Assembly: GCF_003634935.1 (NCBI RefSeq)
Contig: NZ_RBXO01000001.1
Span: 3,497,501 to 3,561,500, forward strand
Length of the DNA: 64,000 bases
Direction: 5' to 3'
Origin: Saccharothrix australiensis
GTDB taxonomy: Bacteria > Actinomycetota > Actinomycetes > Mycobacteriales > Pseudonocardiaceae
Position 1 is the stretch's first letter; every line of letters starts with the position of its first letter. The translations under genes were made by a program, and so were the position numbers. The notes under the pieces are model-generated. The model saw only the letters and a program-made list of their open reading frames with translations. It did not search any database and had not been told where the DNA came from. Shown piece by piece: positions 36,975 through 46,753 of this stretch.

Positions 36975-38582
36975 TCAGATGACCGTGCCGACGTCCTGCG
37001 CCACGATCCGGTCCAGGCAGCGCTCGGCCAGCGCCGTGATCGTCCACGACGGGTTGCAGCACGCGGTGGAGCCGGGGATGAGGGAGCCGTCGGTGACGTA
37101 GAGGCCGGGGTTGTCGTGGACCCGGCCGTACGGGTCGCACACCGGCCCGATCACCGCGCCGCCCAGCGGGTGGAAGGTGTTCGGGTCCACCGGCTGGACG
37201 GGGGCGAACACCCCTCCGCTGGTCAGGGCCATCCGCGTGACCGCCGCGTCGATCGCGATCTCGGGGTCGACGTCGGAGGTCGGCGGCCACACCAGCCGGG
37301 CCGAGTCGGTCAGCGGGTCGTAGTGGAACGCGCCGTGCCCGTTCGGGATCGCCATGCCCGCCACGTACATGGAGAACGTCTCGACGTCGAACGGCGCCGG
37401 CGGGTGGAACAGCGTCACGGGACCGGTGCCGGCGTCCCAGTCGAGCGCCGCGATCGCGGTCGGACCGCCCTGGTGCGGCAGGGTGGGGTCGAGCGGTTCG
37501 GTGCGCAGGAACACCCGGTCGCCGTTGGTGCCCCAGAAGCGGCCGACGTCGGGCGGCAGGTTCGGCATCGTCCCGGACCCCTTCGCCCGCACCAGCAGCC
37601 GCGAGGTGTTGGCCGACCCGGCGTTGAGCAGCACGGTGTCGGTGTGCACCACGACGTTCTCCTGCACCACGCCGTCGGTGTCGATGCGGTGGCAGCGCAG
37701 CACGTACCGGGTCGTGCCGCCGGGCGCGAGCTCCTTCACCACGTGCAGCGGCGCGATGGTGACCAGGCCGGTCGCCACCGCCTCGGCCAGGTAGGTCTTG
37801 TCCACCGAGTACCGGGCGCCGTTGTTCACGCCGTACAGGAACTCGCCGTGCGACGTCCACGGCGGCAGGTCGCCGCGCAGCTCGGCGCGGATGACGTCCC
37901 AGTTCATCGGTTGCAGCACGCGCACACCGGTGGTGCCTGCCCGTTCGGCGTCGGCGAGGAACTTCCGGGAGGACGTGTAGCGGACGTGGTTGAGGATGTC
38001 GTCCGGTATCGGCGTCATCCGCAGCATCGACGCCACCCTGGGGTAGTGGACGGCGGCCATCTCGTCGTAGTCCACCGAGGAGGGCATGACCCTGGTGAAC
38101 AGCTCCTCGGACGGTTGCAGCGAGATCCCCTCGTAGTGCAGGGAACCGCCGCCGACGCCCGCGCCGCACAGGACGCTCATCCCGACCCCGCGAACCCGTT
38201 CCACCAGGCCGGTGTAGGGCTGGAACACGGCGGGCGGCGACGACGGCACCACCGGCGTCGGCTCCAGCCAGCTCACCCGCCGGTCGGGGTGGTAGAAGCG
38301 CGGGAAGGTGTTGTCGTTGGGGACGCTGTTCCACCAGCGGCCCCGTTCCACCACGAGGGTGCGCACCCCGGCGCGGGCCAGGCGCAGGGCCGCGACACCG
38401 CCGCCGAACCCGCTGCCCACCACGACGGCCCGGTACCACTCGTCGCGCGTCGGCGCGGGCGCGGGGAAGCCGACGTCGGGCAGGGCCCGCGCCGCCGCGG
38501 CCTCGCCCAGCCCGACCGTCGCGGCCGCGGCGCCGACACCGGCCAGGAAGCCGCGTCGGGAGATGCGCTGTCCCGTGGTCAT
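36975..38582 (-). CDS. Tat-exported GMC oxidoreductase, cholesterol-oxidase-like
   Basis: 535 residues from ATG 38582 (ggaagg upstream). A twin-arginine signal (ISRRGFLAGVGAAAATVGLG) is followed by the FAD-binding Rossmann motif AVVVGSGFGGGVAALRLARA. C-terminal active-site segments of the class I cholesterol oxidase type are present: NTFHPLGGAVIG (His) and ACCNPSWTITALAER (Asn). The length matches secreted cholesterol oxidases. It should oxidise 3-beta-hydroxysterols or similar alcohols with O2, giving H2O2; the sterol assignment is by family resemblance. Divergent from the PfaD-like gene and convergent with a secreted lipase. Confidence 0.87.
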   Translation of the reverse strand: MTTGQRISRRGFLAGVGAAAATVGLGEAAAARALPDVGFPAPAPTRDEWYRAVVVGSGFGGGVAALRLARAGVRTLVVERGRWWNSVPNDNTFPRFYHPDRRVSWLEPTPVVPSSPPAVFQPYTGLVERVRGVGMSVLCGAGVGGGSLHYEGISLQPSEELFTRVMPSSVDYDEMAAVHYPRVASMLRMTPIPDDILNHVRYTSSRKFLADAERAGTTGVRVLQPMNWDVIRAELRGDLPPWTSHGEFLYGVNNGARYSVDKTYLAEAVATGLVTIAPLHVVKELAPGGTTRYVLRCHRIDTDGVVQENVVVHTDTVLLNAGSANTSRLLVRAKGSGTMPNLPPDVGRFWGTNGDRVFLRTEPLDPTLPHQGGPTAIAALDWDAGTGPVTLFHPPAPFDVETFSMYVAGMAIPNGHGAFHYDPLTDSARLVWPPTSDVDPEIAIDAAVTRMALTSGGVFAPVQPVDPNTFHPLGGAVIGPVCDPYGRVHDNPGLYVTDGSLIPGSTACCNPSWTITALAERCLDRIVAQDVGTVI

Positions 38583-38958
38583 GTTCCGGGTCCTTCCAGC
38601 TGTGGTGGAGGGGGCCTCCTGACCATCCGGGCCGGCGGGACGGGCCGCAATGAAGCGGGGGACCCCGGTCGGACAGCCCGAACCATCCGGCCGCCGGGCC
38701 CGCCGTCGGCGGGTTCGCGCTGGTCGCCGTCGCGCGCTCGGTGGGACGCCCGGCGGCGTCATGCTTCCGGGCCGGCACCAGCAGGCGGCTTATGCCCTCC
38801 GGTGGCGCGCCGCAGACTCGGTGCGACGCGGGCTTCGGACCAGCGGGGCTCCGGACCGGTGGGTCCGGACCGGGACCGGCGGGCTTCGGGCCGGCGGGTC
38901 CCGGCCCGGTGACCACCGCACCGGGCCGCGCCCGGCACAGAGAGGACGGTGACCGCTG
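38583..38958. promoter_or_regulatory. Divergent intergenic region before the synthase operon; no gene seen
   Basis: 376 bases between the oxidase gene (minus) and the first synthase gene (plus). It should contain both promoters. Positions about 38820-38920 are an imperfect short-period repeat of ccgg/cggg words and could form several hairpins. No coding frame is convincing. The ribosome site agagagga sits about 15 bases before ATG 38959. Confidence 0.5.
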
Positions 38959-40599
38959 ATGGCAGCCGGTCCCGATGTCCGACCGCAGGCGCACGGGCGC
39001 GAGGACGGCGCGCACCTCCGGGGTGTCGCGGCGGGGCAGGCGGTGTTCGACGAGGCGGGCATCGTGGCGGCGGTCGGCCGGGTGCGGGAGCGGGCGCACC
39101 TCGTGGTGCTCGACGGGCGGGTGGGCGTGGCGCTCGACGACGGCGGCGGTCCGCCACCCGGCGGGCACGTGGGCACGCTGCCTCCGCTGTACCCCGAGTG
39201 GCTGGGCGACCGCTCGTTCTGCCAGGCGCACGGCGTGCGCTTCCCTTACGTGGTCGGGGAGATGGCCAACGGCATCGCTACCACCGGCATGGTCGCCGCG
39301 GCGGCGCGCGCGGGCCTGCTGGGCTTCTTCGGCGCGGCCGGCCTGCCCGTCGCCGCCGTCGACCGGGCGCTGGACGAGCTGGCCGCGACGCCGGGCGAGC
39401 ACGCGCCGTGGGGGGTGAACCTCATCCGCTCGCCGCACGAGCCCGCCACCGAGAACCGGGTCGCGGACCTGTTGCTGCGGCGGGGTGTCCGGCGCGTGTC
39501 GGTGTCGGCGTTCACCGAGCCGAGCCTCGCCGTGGTGCGGTGCGCGGCGACCGGGCTGCGGCGCGGTCCGCACGGGGTGCACCGCCGCGTGCGGTTGTTC
39601 CCCAAGGTCTCCCACCCGGTCGTCGCCGAGCGGTTCATGTCGCCCGCGCCCGCCGCGCTGCTGCGCGCGCTGGTGGACGACGGGCACCTGACGCGGGAGG
39701 AGGCCGAGCTGGCGGGCCACGTGCCGCTGGCCGAGGACATCACCGTCGAGGGCGACAGCGGCGGCCACACCGACAACCGGCCGCTGGTCGCGCTGCTGCC
39801 CGCGATCACGGCGTTGCGCGACGAGGTGGTGCGCCGGTTCGGCTACCGGGAGCCGGTCCGGGTGGGCGCGGCGGGCGGGCTGGGCAGCCCGGCCGGTGTC
39901 GCGGCGGCGTTCGCGCTCGGCGCGGCCTACGTGCTGACCGGGTCGGTGAACCAGGCCGCGGTGGAGTCCGGGCTGTCCGCCGACGCCAAGGAGATGGTCG
40001 CCGCCGCGGACATCTCCGACGTGGTGATGGCGCCGGCCGCCGACCTGTTCGAGTTCGGCGGCAAGGTGCAGGTGCTGAGCCGCGGCACCATGTACGCGGT
40101 CCGGGCCGCCAAGCTGTACGAGCTGTACGTGGGCCACTCGTCGCTGGAGGAGATCCCGGACCGGGTGCGGCTCAAGCTGGAGCGTGAGGTGCTGCACGCC
40201 TCGCTGGAGGAGGTGTGGGCGGAGACGGCCCGGTTCTGGCAGGCGGTCGACCCCGGTCAGCTCGTCCACGCGGAGGCCGAGCCGAAGCACCGGATGGCGT
40301 TGCTGTTCCGCTGGTACCTGGGCCGGTCCAGCCACTGGGCGATCGACGGCGAGCGCGCCCGCCGCGCCGACTACCAGGTGTGGTGCGGACCGGCGATGGG
40401 CGCGTTCAACCGGTGGGCCGCCGGCAGCCACCTCGCGCCGGTCGGCAACCGCTCGGTGGGTGACATCGGGCTGAACCTCCTGGAAGGGGCCGCCGTCGTC
40501 ACCAGGGCCCAGCAGCTGCGCAGCCACGGCCTGCCCGTGCCGGCGCGGGCATTCGCGTTCACGCCGCGCCGACTGGCCGGAGAGAGGCACGGAGCTTGA
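38959..40599 (+). CDS. PfaD-type enoyl reductase of a PUFA-synthase-like system
   Basis: 546 residues. It belongs to the FMN-dependent nitronate monooxygenase/2-nitropropane dioxygenase superfamily in its PfaD version. Motifs: MANGIATTGMVAAAARAGL and GFFGAAGLP near the N-terminus, VSAFTEP, VGAAGGLGSPAGVAAAFALG and YVLTGSVNQAAVE (flavin-phosphate region), and the PfaD-specific C-terminus with HRMALLFRWYLGRSSHWA. PfaD acts in trans and reduces enoyl-ACP intermediates with NADPH. The gene ends 10 bases before the start of the PfaA-like gene, so both form one operon. In most pfa loci pfaD is last; here it is first. Confidence 0.93.
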   Translation: MAAGPDVRPQAHGREDGAHLRGVAAGQAVFDEAGIVAAVGRVRERAHLVVLDGRVGVALDDGGGPPPGGHVGTLPPLYPEWLGDRSFCQAHGVRFPYVVGEMANGIATTGMVAAAARAGLLGFFGAAGLPVAAVDRALDELAATPGEHAPWGVNLIRSPHEPATENRVADLLLRRGVRRVSVSAFTEPSLAVVRCAATGLRRGPHGVHRRVRLFPKVSHPVVAERFMSPAPAALLRALVDDGHLTREEAELAGHVPLAEDITVEGDSGGHTDNRPLVALLPAITALRDEVVRRFGYREPVRVGAAGGLGSPAGVAAAFALGAAYVLTGSVNQAAVESGLSADAKEMVAAADISDVVMAPAADLFEFGGKVQVLSRGTMYAVRAAKLYELYVGHSSLEEIPDRVRLKLEREVLHASLEEVWAETARFWQAVDPGQLVHAEAEPKHRMALLFRWYLGRSSHWAIDGERARRADYQVWCGPAMGAFNRWAAGSHLAPVGNRSVGDIGLNLLEGAAVVTRAQQLRSHGLPVPARAFAFTPRRLAGERHGA

Positions 40600-40609
40600 G
40601 GTGGAGACG

Positions 40610-43600
40610 ATGAGCGAGCCTTCCTACTCGCGCCAGGCGCCCGTCGCGGTCGTCGGCGTCGGCGCGCTGCTGCCGGGGTGCGACGACGTCGAGGACTTCT
40701 GGCGGGCCGTGCTGACCGGGCGGGACCTGATCGGCGACGTGCCCGCGACGCACTGGCTGCTGGAGGACTACTACGACCCCGACCCGTCCGCCGTGGACAA
40801 GACCTACGGCCGCCGGGGCGCTTTCCTGCGCCCGACGGAGTTCGACACCCTGTCGTTCGGGATACCGCCCAAGGCGCTGCCCGCCACCGACACCACCCAG
40901 CTCCTCTCGCTGGTGGTGGTGGAACGGCTGCTCGCCGACGCGTTCGGCGGCCGGACACCGCCCGACCGCGAGCGGGTCGGCGTCGTCCTGGGCACCGCGG
41001 CGGTGGAGCTGCTCTACACGATGGCCGCGCGGTTGCAGCGCCCGGTGTGGCTCAAGGCGTTGCGCGCGAGCGGGATCGCCGAGCCGGAGGCGCGGCGGAT
41101 CTGCGACCGGATCGCCGACCACTACCCCGAGTGGCAGGAGGAGAGCTTCCCCGGTCTGCTCGGCAACGTCGTCGCGGGCCGCGTCGCCAACCGGTTCGAC
41201 TTCCACGGCGCCAACTTCATCACCGACGCGGCGTGCGCCAGCTCGCTGGCGGCGATCTCGACGGCGGTCGACCAGTTGGCGCTCGGCCGGGCGGACGTCG
41301 TGATCACCGGTGGCGCGGACACCGCCAACGACATCCTGATGTACATGTGCTTCTCCAAGACGCCCGCCATGTCGCCGTCGGGTGACTGCCGCCCGTTCTC
41401 CGACCTCGCCGACGGCACGGTCCTCGGCGAGGGCCTGGTGTTCTTCGCGCTCAAGCGCTTGGCGGACGCCGAACGCGACGGCGACCGCGTCTACGGGGTG
41501 ATCAAGGGCGTGGGCAGCTCGTCGGACGGCAAGGGCGCCGCCGTCTACACCCCCGTGCCGCAGGGCCAGGAGAGGGCGCTGCGCCGCGCCTACCAGGCGG
41601 CGGGCTACGGCCCGGACACGGTGGAGCTGGTCGAGGCGCACGGCACCGGGACCAAGGCCGGTGACGCGGCCGAGGTCGCCGCGCTGCGCGAGGTGTTCGG
41701 GCCGCGTGCGGCCGGCGAACCGCCGCGCACCGCGCTGGGGTCGGTCAAGTCCCAGCTGGGGCACCTGAAGTCGGCCGCGGGCGCGGTCGGCCTGCTCAAG
41801 GCGCTGCTCGCGCTGAACCAGGGCGTGCTCCCGCCCACCGCGAAGGTGCGGCGCCCCAACCCGGACCTGCTGCTGGAGGGCAGCCCGCTCTACCTCAACA
41901 CCGCCGCCCGGCCGTGGGTGCGCGGCCGCGGCCACCCGCGCCGCGCGTCGGTGTCCAGCTTCGGGTTCGGCGGCAGCAACTTCCACCTGACCGTCGAGGA
42001 GTACGTGCCCGCGCCGGGCTCCGCCGCGCGCCGCGCGCCCCGGTTCCGCGCGCTGCCCGCCGAGCTGGTGCCGCTGAGCGCCGCGGGCCCGGTCGAACTG
42101 CTGGCCCGGCTCGACGCGCTGGTGGCCGGACCGGGCGGCACGGCCGCGAAAGCCAAGGCCGCGCAAGGGGAGTTCCGCGCCGGCGACCGGCACCGGCTGG
42201 CCCTGGTGGTCCGCGACGCCGAGGACCTGGCGCGCCAGGCGGCGTCGGTGCGCGGCGCGATCGAGAGCCACCCCGCGCAGCCGTTCGCCACACCGGGCGG
42301 CGCGCACTACGCGGTGGGCGACGCCGATCCCGGCGCGCTGTGCCTGCTGTTCCCCGGACAGGGCGGCCAGTACCCCGGCATGGGCGGCGACGTCGCGGCG
42401 CACCTGCCGCGTGCGCTGGCGGCCTGGGACGCGGCGGCGTCGGTCGACCCGGACGGGTGGGCGCCGCACCGGGTCGCGCACCCGGCGCCTGCCTTCACCG
42501 ACGAGGAGCGGGCGGCGCAGCAGGAGCTGCTGACCGCCACCGAGTGGGCGCAACCCGCGCTGGCCGTGCACAGCCTGGCGCTGCTGGAGGTGCTGCGGTC
42601 GGTGGGCGTCCGGCCCGACCTGGTGGCCGGGCACAGCCTCGGCGAACTGGTGGCGCTGCACGCGGCGGGCGTGTTCGACGCGCCGGACCTGGTGCGCCTG
42701 GCGCGCCGGCGCGGCGAGCTGATGGGCGCGGTCCGCGGCGAGCCGGGCGCGATGCTCGCGGTCGCGGCGGCGGTGGGCCGGGTCGAGGAGCTGCTGGCCG
42801 AGTCCGGCGCGGACGGGGTGTGGGTGGCCAACCACAACGGGCCGGAACAGGTCGTCGTGTCCGGTGTCGCGGACCGCGTCGAGGCGTTGCGGGGATGGCT
42901 GGAACAACGCGGGGTGCGTACCCGCCGGCTGCCGGTCTCGCACGCCTTCCACACCCCGTTGGTGGCCGATGCGGGCGAACCCCTGCTCGACTTCCTCCAC
43001 ACCGTGCCGGTGCGCTCGCCGCTGATCCCGGTGGTGGGCAACCGGGACGCCGCCGCCTACCCCGACGAGCCCGACGCGATCCGGCACGCACTCGCCGCGC
43101 AGGTCGGCGCGCCCGTCCGGTTCGCGGAGCAGGTCGAGGAGCTGTACCGGCGCGGCGCGCGGACCTTCGTGGAGGTGGGCGCGGGCTCGGCGCTGACCGG
43201 CCTGGTGTCCGCGACCCTCGGCGACCGGCCGCACCTGGCGGTGAGCACGGAGCCCCGGCGCGGTGACGGCGTCACCGGGTTGTCCGAGGCGCTGGGCAGG
43301 CTCGCCGTGGCGGGTGTCCCGGTGGACTTCGCCGGGCTGTGGGAGTCCTACGACCGGGCGGAGGCCGGTGCCCGCGAGGAGCCCGCCGCCGACAACCGGG
43401 CCGTGGTGTCGCTCCTGGGCGTCAACTACGGCAAACCGCGTCCGGCGGAGGACGGGACGGCCGCGCTGGCCGAGCCCGTGCCGGGGCCGGGGTCGGTGCT
43501 GGAGCCGGCGGAGGGGGAGGAGGCGTCGGGCACGTCGGCGATGCCACCCGCCCCCACCGTGCCGACAGCGCCCCGACCGGTTTCCGCGCCGCCGGTTTCC

Positions 43601-46600
43601 GCGCCGCCGGTTCCTTCGACAACGGTTCCCTCGGCACCGGTGCCACCGCCGTCCGTGCCGTCGGTTCCCGCGCCCTCGGTCGCCGTGCCGGCGCCTCCGT
43701 CCGTTCCGCTCGGACAGTCCAATGGAGACAGTGAGTGGTGGCGGGCATTGCACGAGTCGCAGCGCGAGACGGCGCTCGCCCACGCCGCCTACCAACGGGC
43801 GATGGCGGACAACCACACCGCGTTCCTGCGGCTGTCCGAGGTCGCGCTGACATCGCTGGCCGCAGCCCTCAACGGCAACGGGCATCACGCGCCCGCACCG
43901 ACTTACGCCCCGCCCGCGACCGCACCGCGACCGGATCCACCCGCCGCGTGGCCCGACGCGCCGCCTGCCGCTCCACCCGCCGTCCGCACCGAGCGGTCGC
44001 CCGCGCCGCCCGACCTGGTCGAGCCCCCGGCACGCCCCGAACCGGCGCCGGTCGCGGAGGGGGACGCGGCGGACCTGGAGGAGGTGCTGCTGTCCGTGGT
44101 GGCCGACCGGACCGGGTTCCCGGAGGAGATGCTGTCGGGTGAGATGGACCTGGAGGCGGACCTCGGCGTCGACTCGATCAAACGGGTCGAGGTGTTGTCG
44201 GCGCTGCGGGAACGGGTGCCGGGGTTGGCCGACGTCGACACCGCTCGGCTGGGCAGGCTGCGGACGCTGCGGGAGATCGCCGACCTCTTCCGCGGGGTCG
44301 CGCCCGTGCCCGCGCCCGAGCGGGGTCCCCGCCCGCCCGGACCGCAGGACCCCGAGCCACCGCCGCCCGCGCGCCTGGCGTGGCGCACCGCGCCCGCGCC
44401 CGCACCCGGCCTGCGGATGGCCGGCCTGTCCGACGGGCCCGTGCTCGTCACACCGGGGGAGCCCGGCGTGGCCGAAGCGCTCGCGGCGCGGCTCGCGGAG
44501 CGGGGCGTGCCCGCCGAAGCCGTGCCCGCCGAAGCCGTGCCCGCCGAAGCCGTGCCCGCCGAAGCTGTGTCCGCCGGAACCGGGTCCGACGGAACCGGGT
44601 CCGCCCTCCCGTCCGACGCCCGCGCGGTGGTGTTCCTCGGCGGCCTGCGGGAGGTCGCCTCGCCCGACGAGGCGTTCGCCGTGCAGCGCGAGGCGTTCCG
44701 GCTCACCCGCGACCTCGCGCCGCGCTTCGCCCGCGACGGCGGGCTCCTGGTCACCGTGCAGGACACCGGGGGCGACTTCGGGCTGCGCGGCGCGCACCCG
44801 GAAAGGGCCTGGCTGGGCGGGATCGCCGCACTGGCGCGCACCGCGGCCGTCGAGTGGCCGGACGCCTCGGTGAAGGCCGTCGACTGCGAACGCGGCGGCC
44901 GGAGCGCCGACGCCCTCGCCCAGGCCCTCGCGGCGGAGCTGCTGACCGGCGGAGCGGCCCCGGAGGTCGGTCTGCGCGCCGACGGCACGCGCACCGCGCC
45001 CGTCCTCGTGCCCGTCCCCGCACCGCCGCCGACCGAGCACGACGACCTCATCCGGCCCGACTCGGTGCTCGTGGTCAGCGGTGGCGCGCGGGGCATCACC
45101 GCGCGGGCGCTGGTCGAGCTGGCCGCGCGCCACCGCCCGCGCCTGGTGCTCCTCGGCCGCACCCCACCGGCCGAGGAACCGGAGGCGCTGCGCGCCCACG
45201 TCGACGAGCCGTCGCTGACCAGGGCGCTAATGGCGCGCGAGCGCGACCGGACCGGCCGCCCGCCCACGCCGGCCGAGGCGGCGGCGCTGGCCGCGCGCGT
45301 GCTGGCGGGCCGCGAGCTGCGCCGGACGCTGGAGGAGCTGCGCGGCCACGGCAGCGAGGTCCGCTACGCGTGCGTGGACGTCCGCGACCCGACCGCCCTG
45401 GCCGCCGCGCTCGCCGCCGTGCGCGCGGAGTGGGGCCCCGTCACCGGGGTCGTGCACGCCGCCGGTGTGCTCGCCGACCGGCGTCTGGAGGACAAGACCG
45501 ACGAGCAGTTCGACCGGGTGTTCGGCACCAAGGCCGACGGGCTGCGCGGCCTGCTGGCCGCGACCGCGGACGACCCGCTGGAGCTGGTCTGCGTGTTCTC
45601 GTCGGTGGCCGCCGTGCACGGCAACGCCGGTCAGTGCGACTACGCGATGGCCAACGAGGTGCTCGCGCACGTCGCCTCCGCCGAGCGGGCCGCCCACCCG
45701 GCCCGCCGCGTGCGGTCGATCGCCTGGGGCCCGTGGCGCGGCGGCATGGTCTCGCCGGGGCTGGCCCACGAGTTCGACCGCCGGGGCGTGCCCCTGCTCG
45801 ACCCGGACGCCGGCGCGCGCGCCTTCGTCGCCGAGCTGTCGGCCGACTCGCCGGACGTGCGGGTGGTCGTGGCCGGCGCGGGTGACGGCGCACCGCACGG
45901 CGCGCCGCCGCGCCGGGCCGCCGAGGTGCTGGTCGACGCGGCGTCGCACGGTCACCTGGCGGACCACGCCATCGTGGGCGTGCCGGTGCTGCCGCTGGCG
46001 GTGGTGCTGGAGTGGTTCCGGGCGGTGGCGGCCACCTGGTGGCCGGGCGGCGACGCGGTGGTGCTCGGCGACGTCCAGGTGCTGCGGAAGGCCGCGCTGC
46101 CCGACTTCGCCACGACCGGGCACCGGTTGGCCGTGCGCGGCGTGCGGCGGGCGGTCGACGCCCGGCCCGTGGTGGAGCTGGAGCTGTGCGGCGACGGTGG
46201 AGTGGTGCACTACCGCGCGGTGGCGTCGGTGGGCGAGGCGCCGGACCCCCGGCCCTGGCACCGCCCCGACGGGGAGCCGTTGGACGCGGACGACCTCTAC
46301 GACGGCGTGGTGTTGTTCCACGGCCCCGCGTTCCAGGTGCTGAGGGGCGGGCCGGTGGTCGCCGCGGACGCCGCCGCCGGCGTCGTGGACGGCTTGCGCG
46401 CGAAGGGGTGGCCGGCGGGGTTGTGGCACACCGATCCGGTGGCGGTGGACGGCGCGCTGCAACTGGCGGGCCTGTGGGCGGCGCGGCGGCTGGCCGGCGC
46501 GTGGCTGCCGATGTCGGTCGGGCGGTTCGCGGTCGGGCGGTCCGGGCCGCTGACCGCGCCGGCGGAGGTGGTCGTGCGGGTCGGCCGGGTCGAGCACGAC

Positions 46601-46753
46601 ACCGCGCGGTGCGACATCCGGGTGCAGGACGGCGGTGGCGCGGTGGCGGAGCTGACCGACGTCGTGCTGGTGCGCCGGCCCGATGTGCCGGCCGACCGGG
46701 TGCCGGCCGCGCCGGCGGGGGAGGTGGCGGTGTGGCGGGGCGCGAGCCGGTAG
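40610..46753 (+). CDS. PfaA-like iterative synthase: KS-AT-ACP-KR-DH
   Basis: 2047 residues. ATG 40610 is chosen because GAGG lies 8 bases upstream; GTG 40601 is possible. Domains: KS about 9-465 (active-site Cys209 in DAACASSL, EAHGTGTKAGD, GHLKSAAGAVG), AT about 577-883 (GHSLGE with Ser near 673; SHAFHTPLV), a Pro/Val/Ser-rich linker, the post-AT helix typical of PfaA (HESQRETALAHAAYQRAMAD), one ACP with its phosphopantetheine Ser near 1189 (LGVDSIKRVEV), KR about 1483-1710 (VVSGGARGI, YAMAN), and a C-terminal DH about 1782-2030 (HLADHAIVGVPVLP). It should catalyse repeated condensation and ketoreduction. PUFA-type PfaA proteins usually carry several tandem ACPs; here only one is present. 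Confidence 0.94.
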   Translation: MSEPSYSRQAPVAVVGVGALLPGCDDVEDFWRAVLTGRDLIGDVPATHWLLEDYYDPDPSAVDKTYGRRGAFLRPTEFDTLSFGIPPKALPATDTTQLLSLVVVERLLADAFGGRTPPDRERVGVVLGTAAVELLYTMAARLQRPVWLKALRASGIAEPEARRICDRIADHYPEWQEESFPGLLGNVVAGRVANRFDFHGANFITDAACASSLAAISTAVDQLALGRADVVITGGADTANDILMYMCFSKTPAMSPSGDCRPFSDLADGTVLGEGLVFFALKRLADAERDGDRVYGVIKGVGSSSDGKGAAVYTPVPQGQERALRRAYQAAGYGPDTVELVEAHGTGTKAGDAAEVAALREVFGPRAAGEPPRTALGSVKSQLGHLKSAAGAVGLLKALLALNQGVLPPTAKVRRPNPDLLLEGSPLYLNTAARPWVRGRGHPRRASVSSFGFGGSNFHLTVEEYVPAPGSAARRAPRFRALPAELVPLSAAGPVELLARLDALVAGPGGTAAKAKAAQGEFRAGDRHRLALVVRDAEDLARQAASVRGAIESHPAQPFATPGGAHYAVGDADPGALCLLFPGQGGQYPGMGGDVAAHLPRALAAWDAAASVDPDGWAPHRVAHPAPAFTDEERAAQQELLTATEWAQPALAVHSLALLEVLRSVGVRPDLVAGHSLGELVALHAAGVFDAPDLVRLARRRGELMGAVRGEPGAMLAVAAAVGRVEELLAESGADGVWVANHNGPEQVVVSGVADRVEALRGWLEQRGVRTRRLPVSHAFHTPLVADAGEPLLDFLHTVPVRSPLIPVVGNRDAAAYPDEPDAIRHALAAQVGAPVRFAEQVEELYRRGARTFVEVGAGSALTGLVSATLGDRPHLAVSTEPRRGDGVTGLSEALGRLAVAGVPVDFAGLWESYDRAEAGAREEPAADNRAVVSLLGVNYGKPRPAEDGTAALAEPVPGPGSVLEPAEGEEASGTSAMPPAPTVPTAPRPVSAPPVSAPPVPSTTVPSAPVPPPSVPSVPAPSVAVPAPPSVPLGQSNGDSEWWRALHESQRETALAHAAYQRAMADNHTAFLRLSEVALTSLAAALNGNGHHAPAPTYAPPATAPRPDPPAAWPDAPPAAPPAVRTERSPAPPDLVEPPARPEPAPVAEGDAADLEEVLLSVVADRTGFPEEMLSGEMDLEADLGVDSIKRVEVLSALRERVPGLADVDTARLGRLRTLREIADLFRGVAPVPAPERGPRPPGPQDPEPPPPARLAWRTAPAPAPGLRMAGLSDGPVLVTPGEPGVAEALAARLAERGVPAEAVPAEAVPAEAVPAEAVSAGTGSDGTGSALPSDARAVVFLGGLREVASPDEAFAVQREAFRLTRDLAPRFARDGGLLVTVQDTGGDFGLRGAHPERAWLGGIAALARTAAVEWPDASVKAVDCERGGRSADALAQALAAELLTGGAAPEVGLRADGTRTAPVLVPVPAPPPTEHDDLIRPDSVLVVSGGARGITARALVELAARHRPRLVLLGRTPPAEEPEALRAHVDEPSLTRALMARERDRTGRPPTPAEAAALAARVLAGRELRRTLEELRGHGSEVRYACVDVRDPTALAAALAAVRAEWGPVTGVVHAAGVLADRRLEDKTDEQFDRVFGTKADGLRGLLAATADDPLELVCVFSSVAAVHGNAGQCDYAMANEVLAHVASAERAAHPARRVRSIAWGPWRGGMVSPGLAHEFDRRGVPLLDPDAGARAFVAELSADSPDVRVVVAGAGDGAPHGAPPRRAAEVLVDAASHGHLADHAIVGVPVLPLAVVLEWFRAVAATWWPGGDAVVLGDVQVLRKAALPDFATTGHRLAVRGVRRAVDARPVVELELCGDGGVVHYRAVASVGEAPDPRPWHRPDGEPLDADDLYDGVVLFHGPAFQVLRGGPVVAADAAAGVVDGLRAKGWPAGLWHTDPVAVDGALQLAGLWAARRLAGAWLPMSVGRFAVGRSGPLTAPAEVVVRVGRVEHDTARCDIRVQDGGGAVAELTDVVLVRRPDVPADRVPAAPAGEVAVWRGASR
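44506..44580 (+). repeat. 15-bp tandem repeat in the ACP-KR linker of the PfaA-like gene
   Basis: Four exact copies of cgtgcccgccgaagc (44506-44565) and a fifth degenerate copy, encoding repeated VPAEA. They lie in a flexible inter-domain linker and look like slipped-strand expansion. Confidence 0.9.

Noticed and set aside
40559-45199. A long minus-strand frame opposite the PfaA-like gene
   Set aside because: Composition-driven antisense frame without recognisable protein features.
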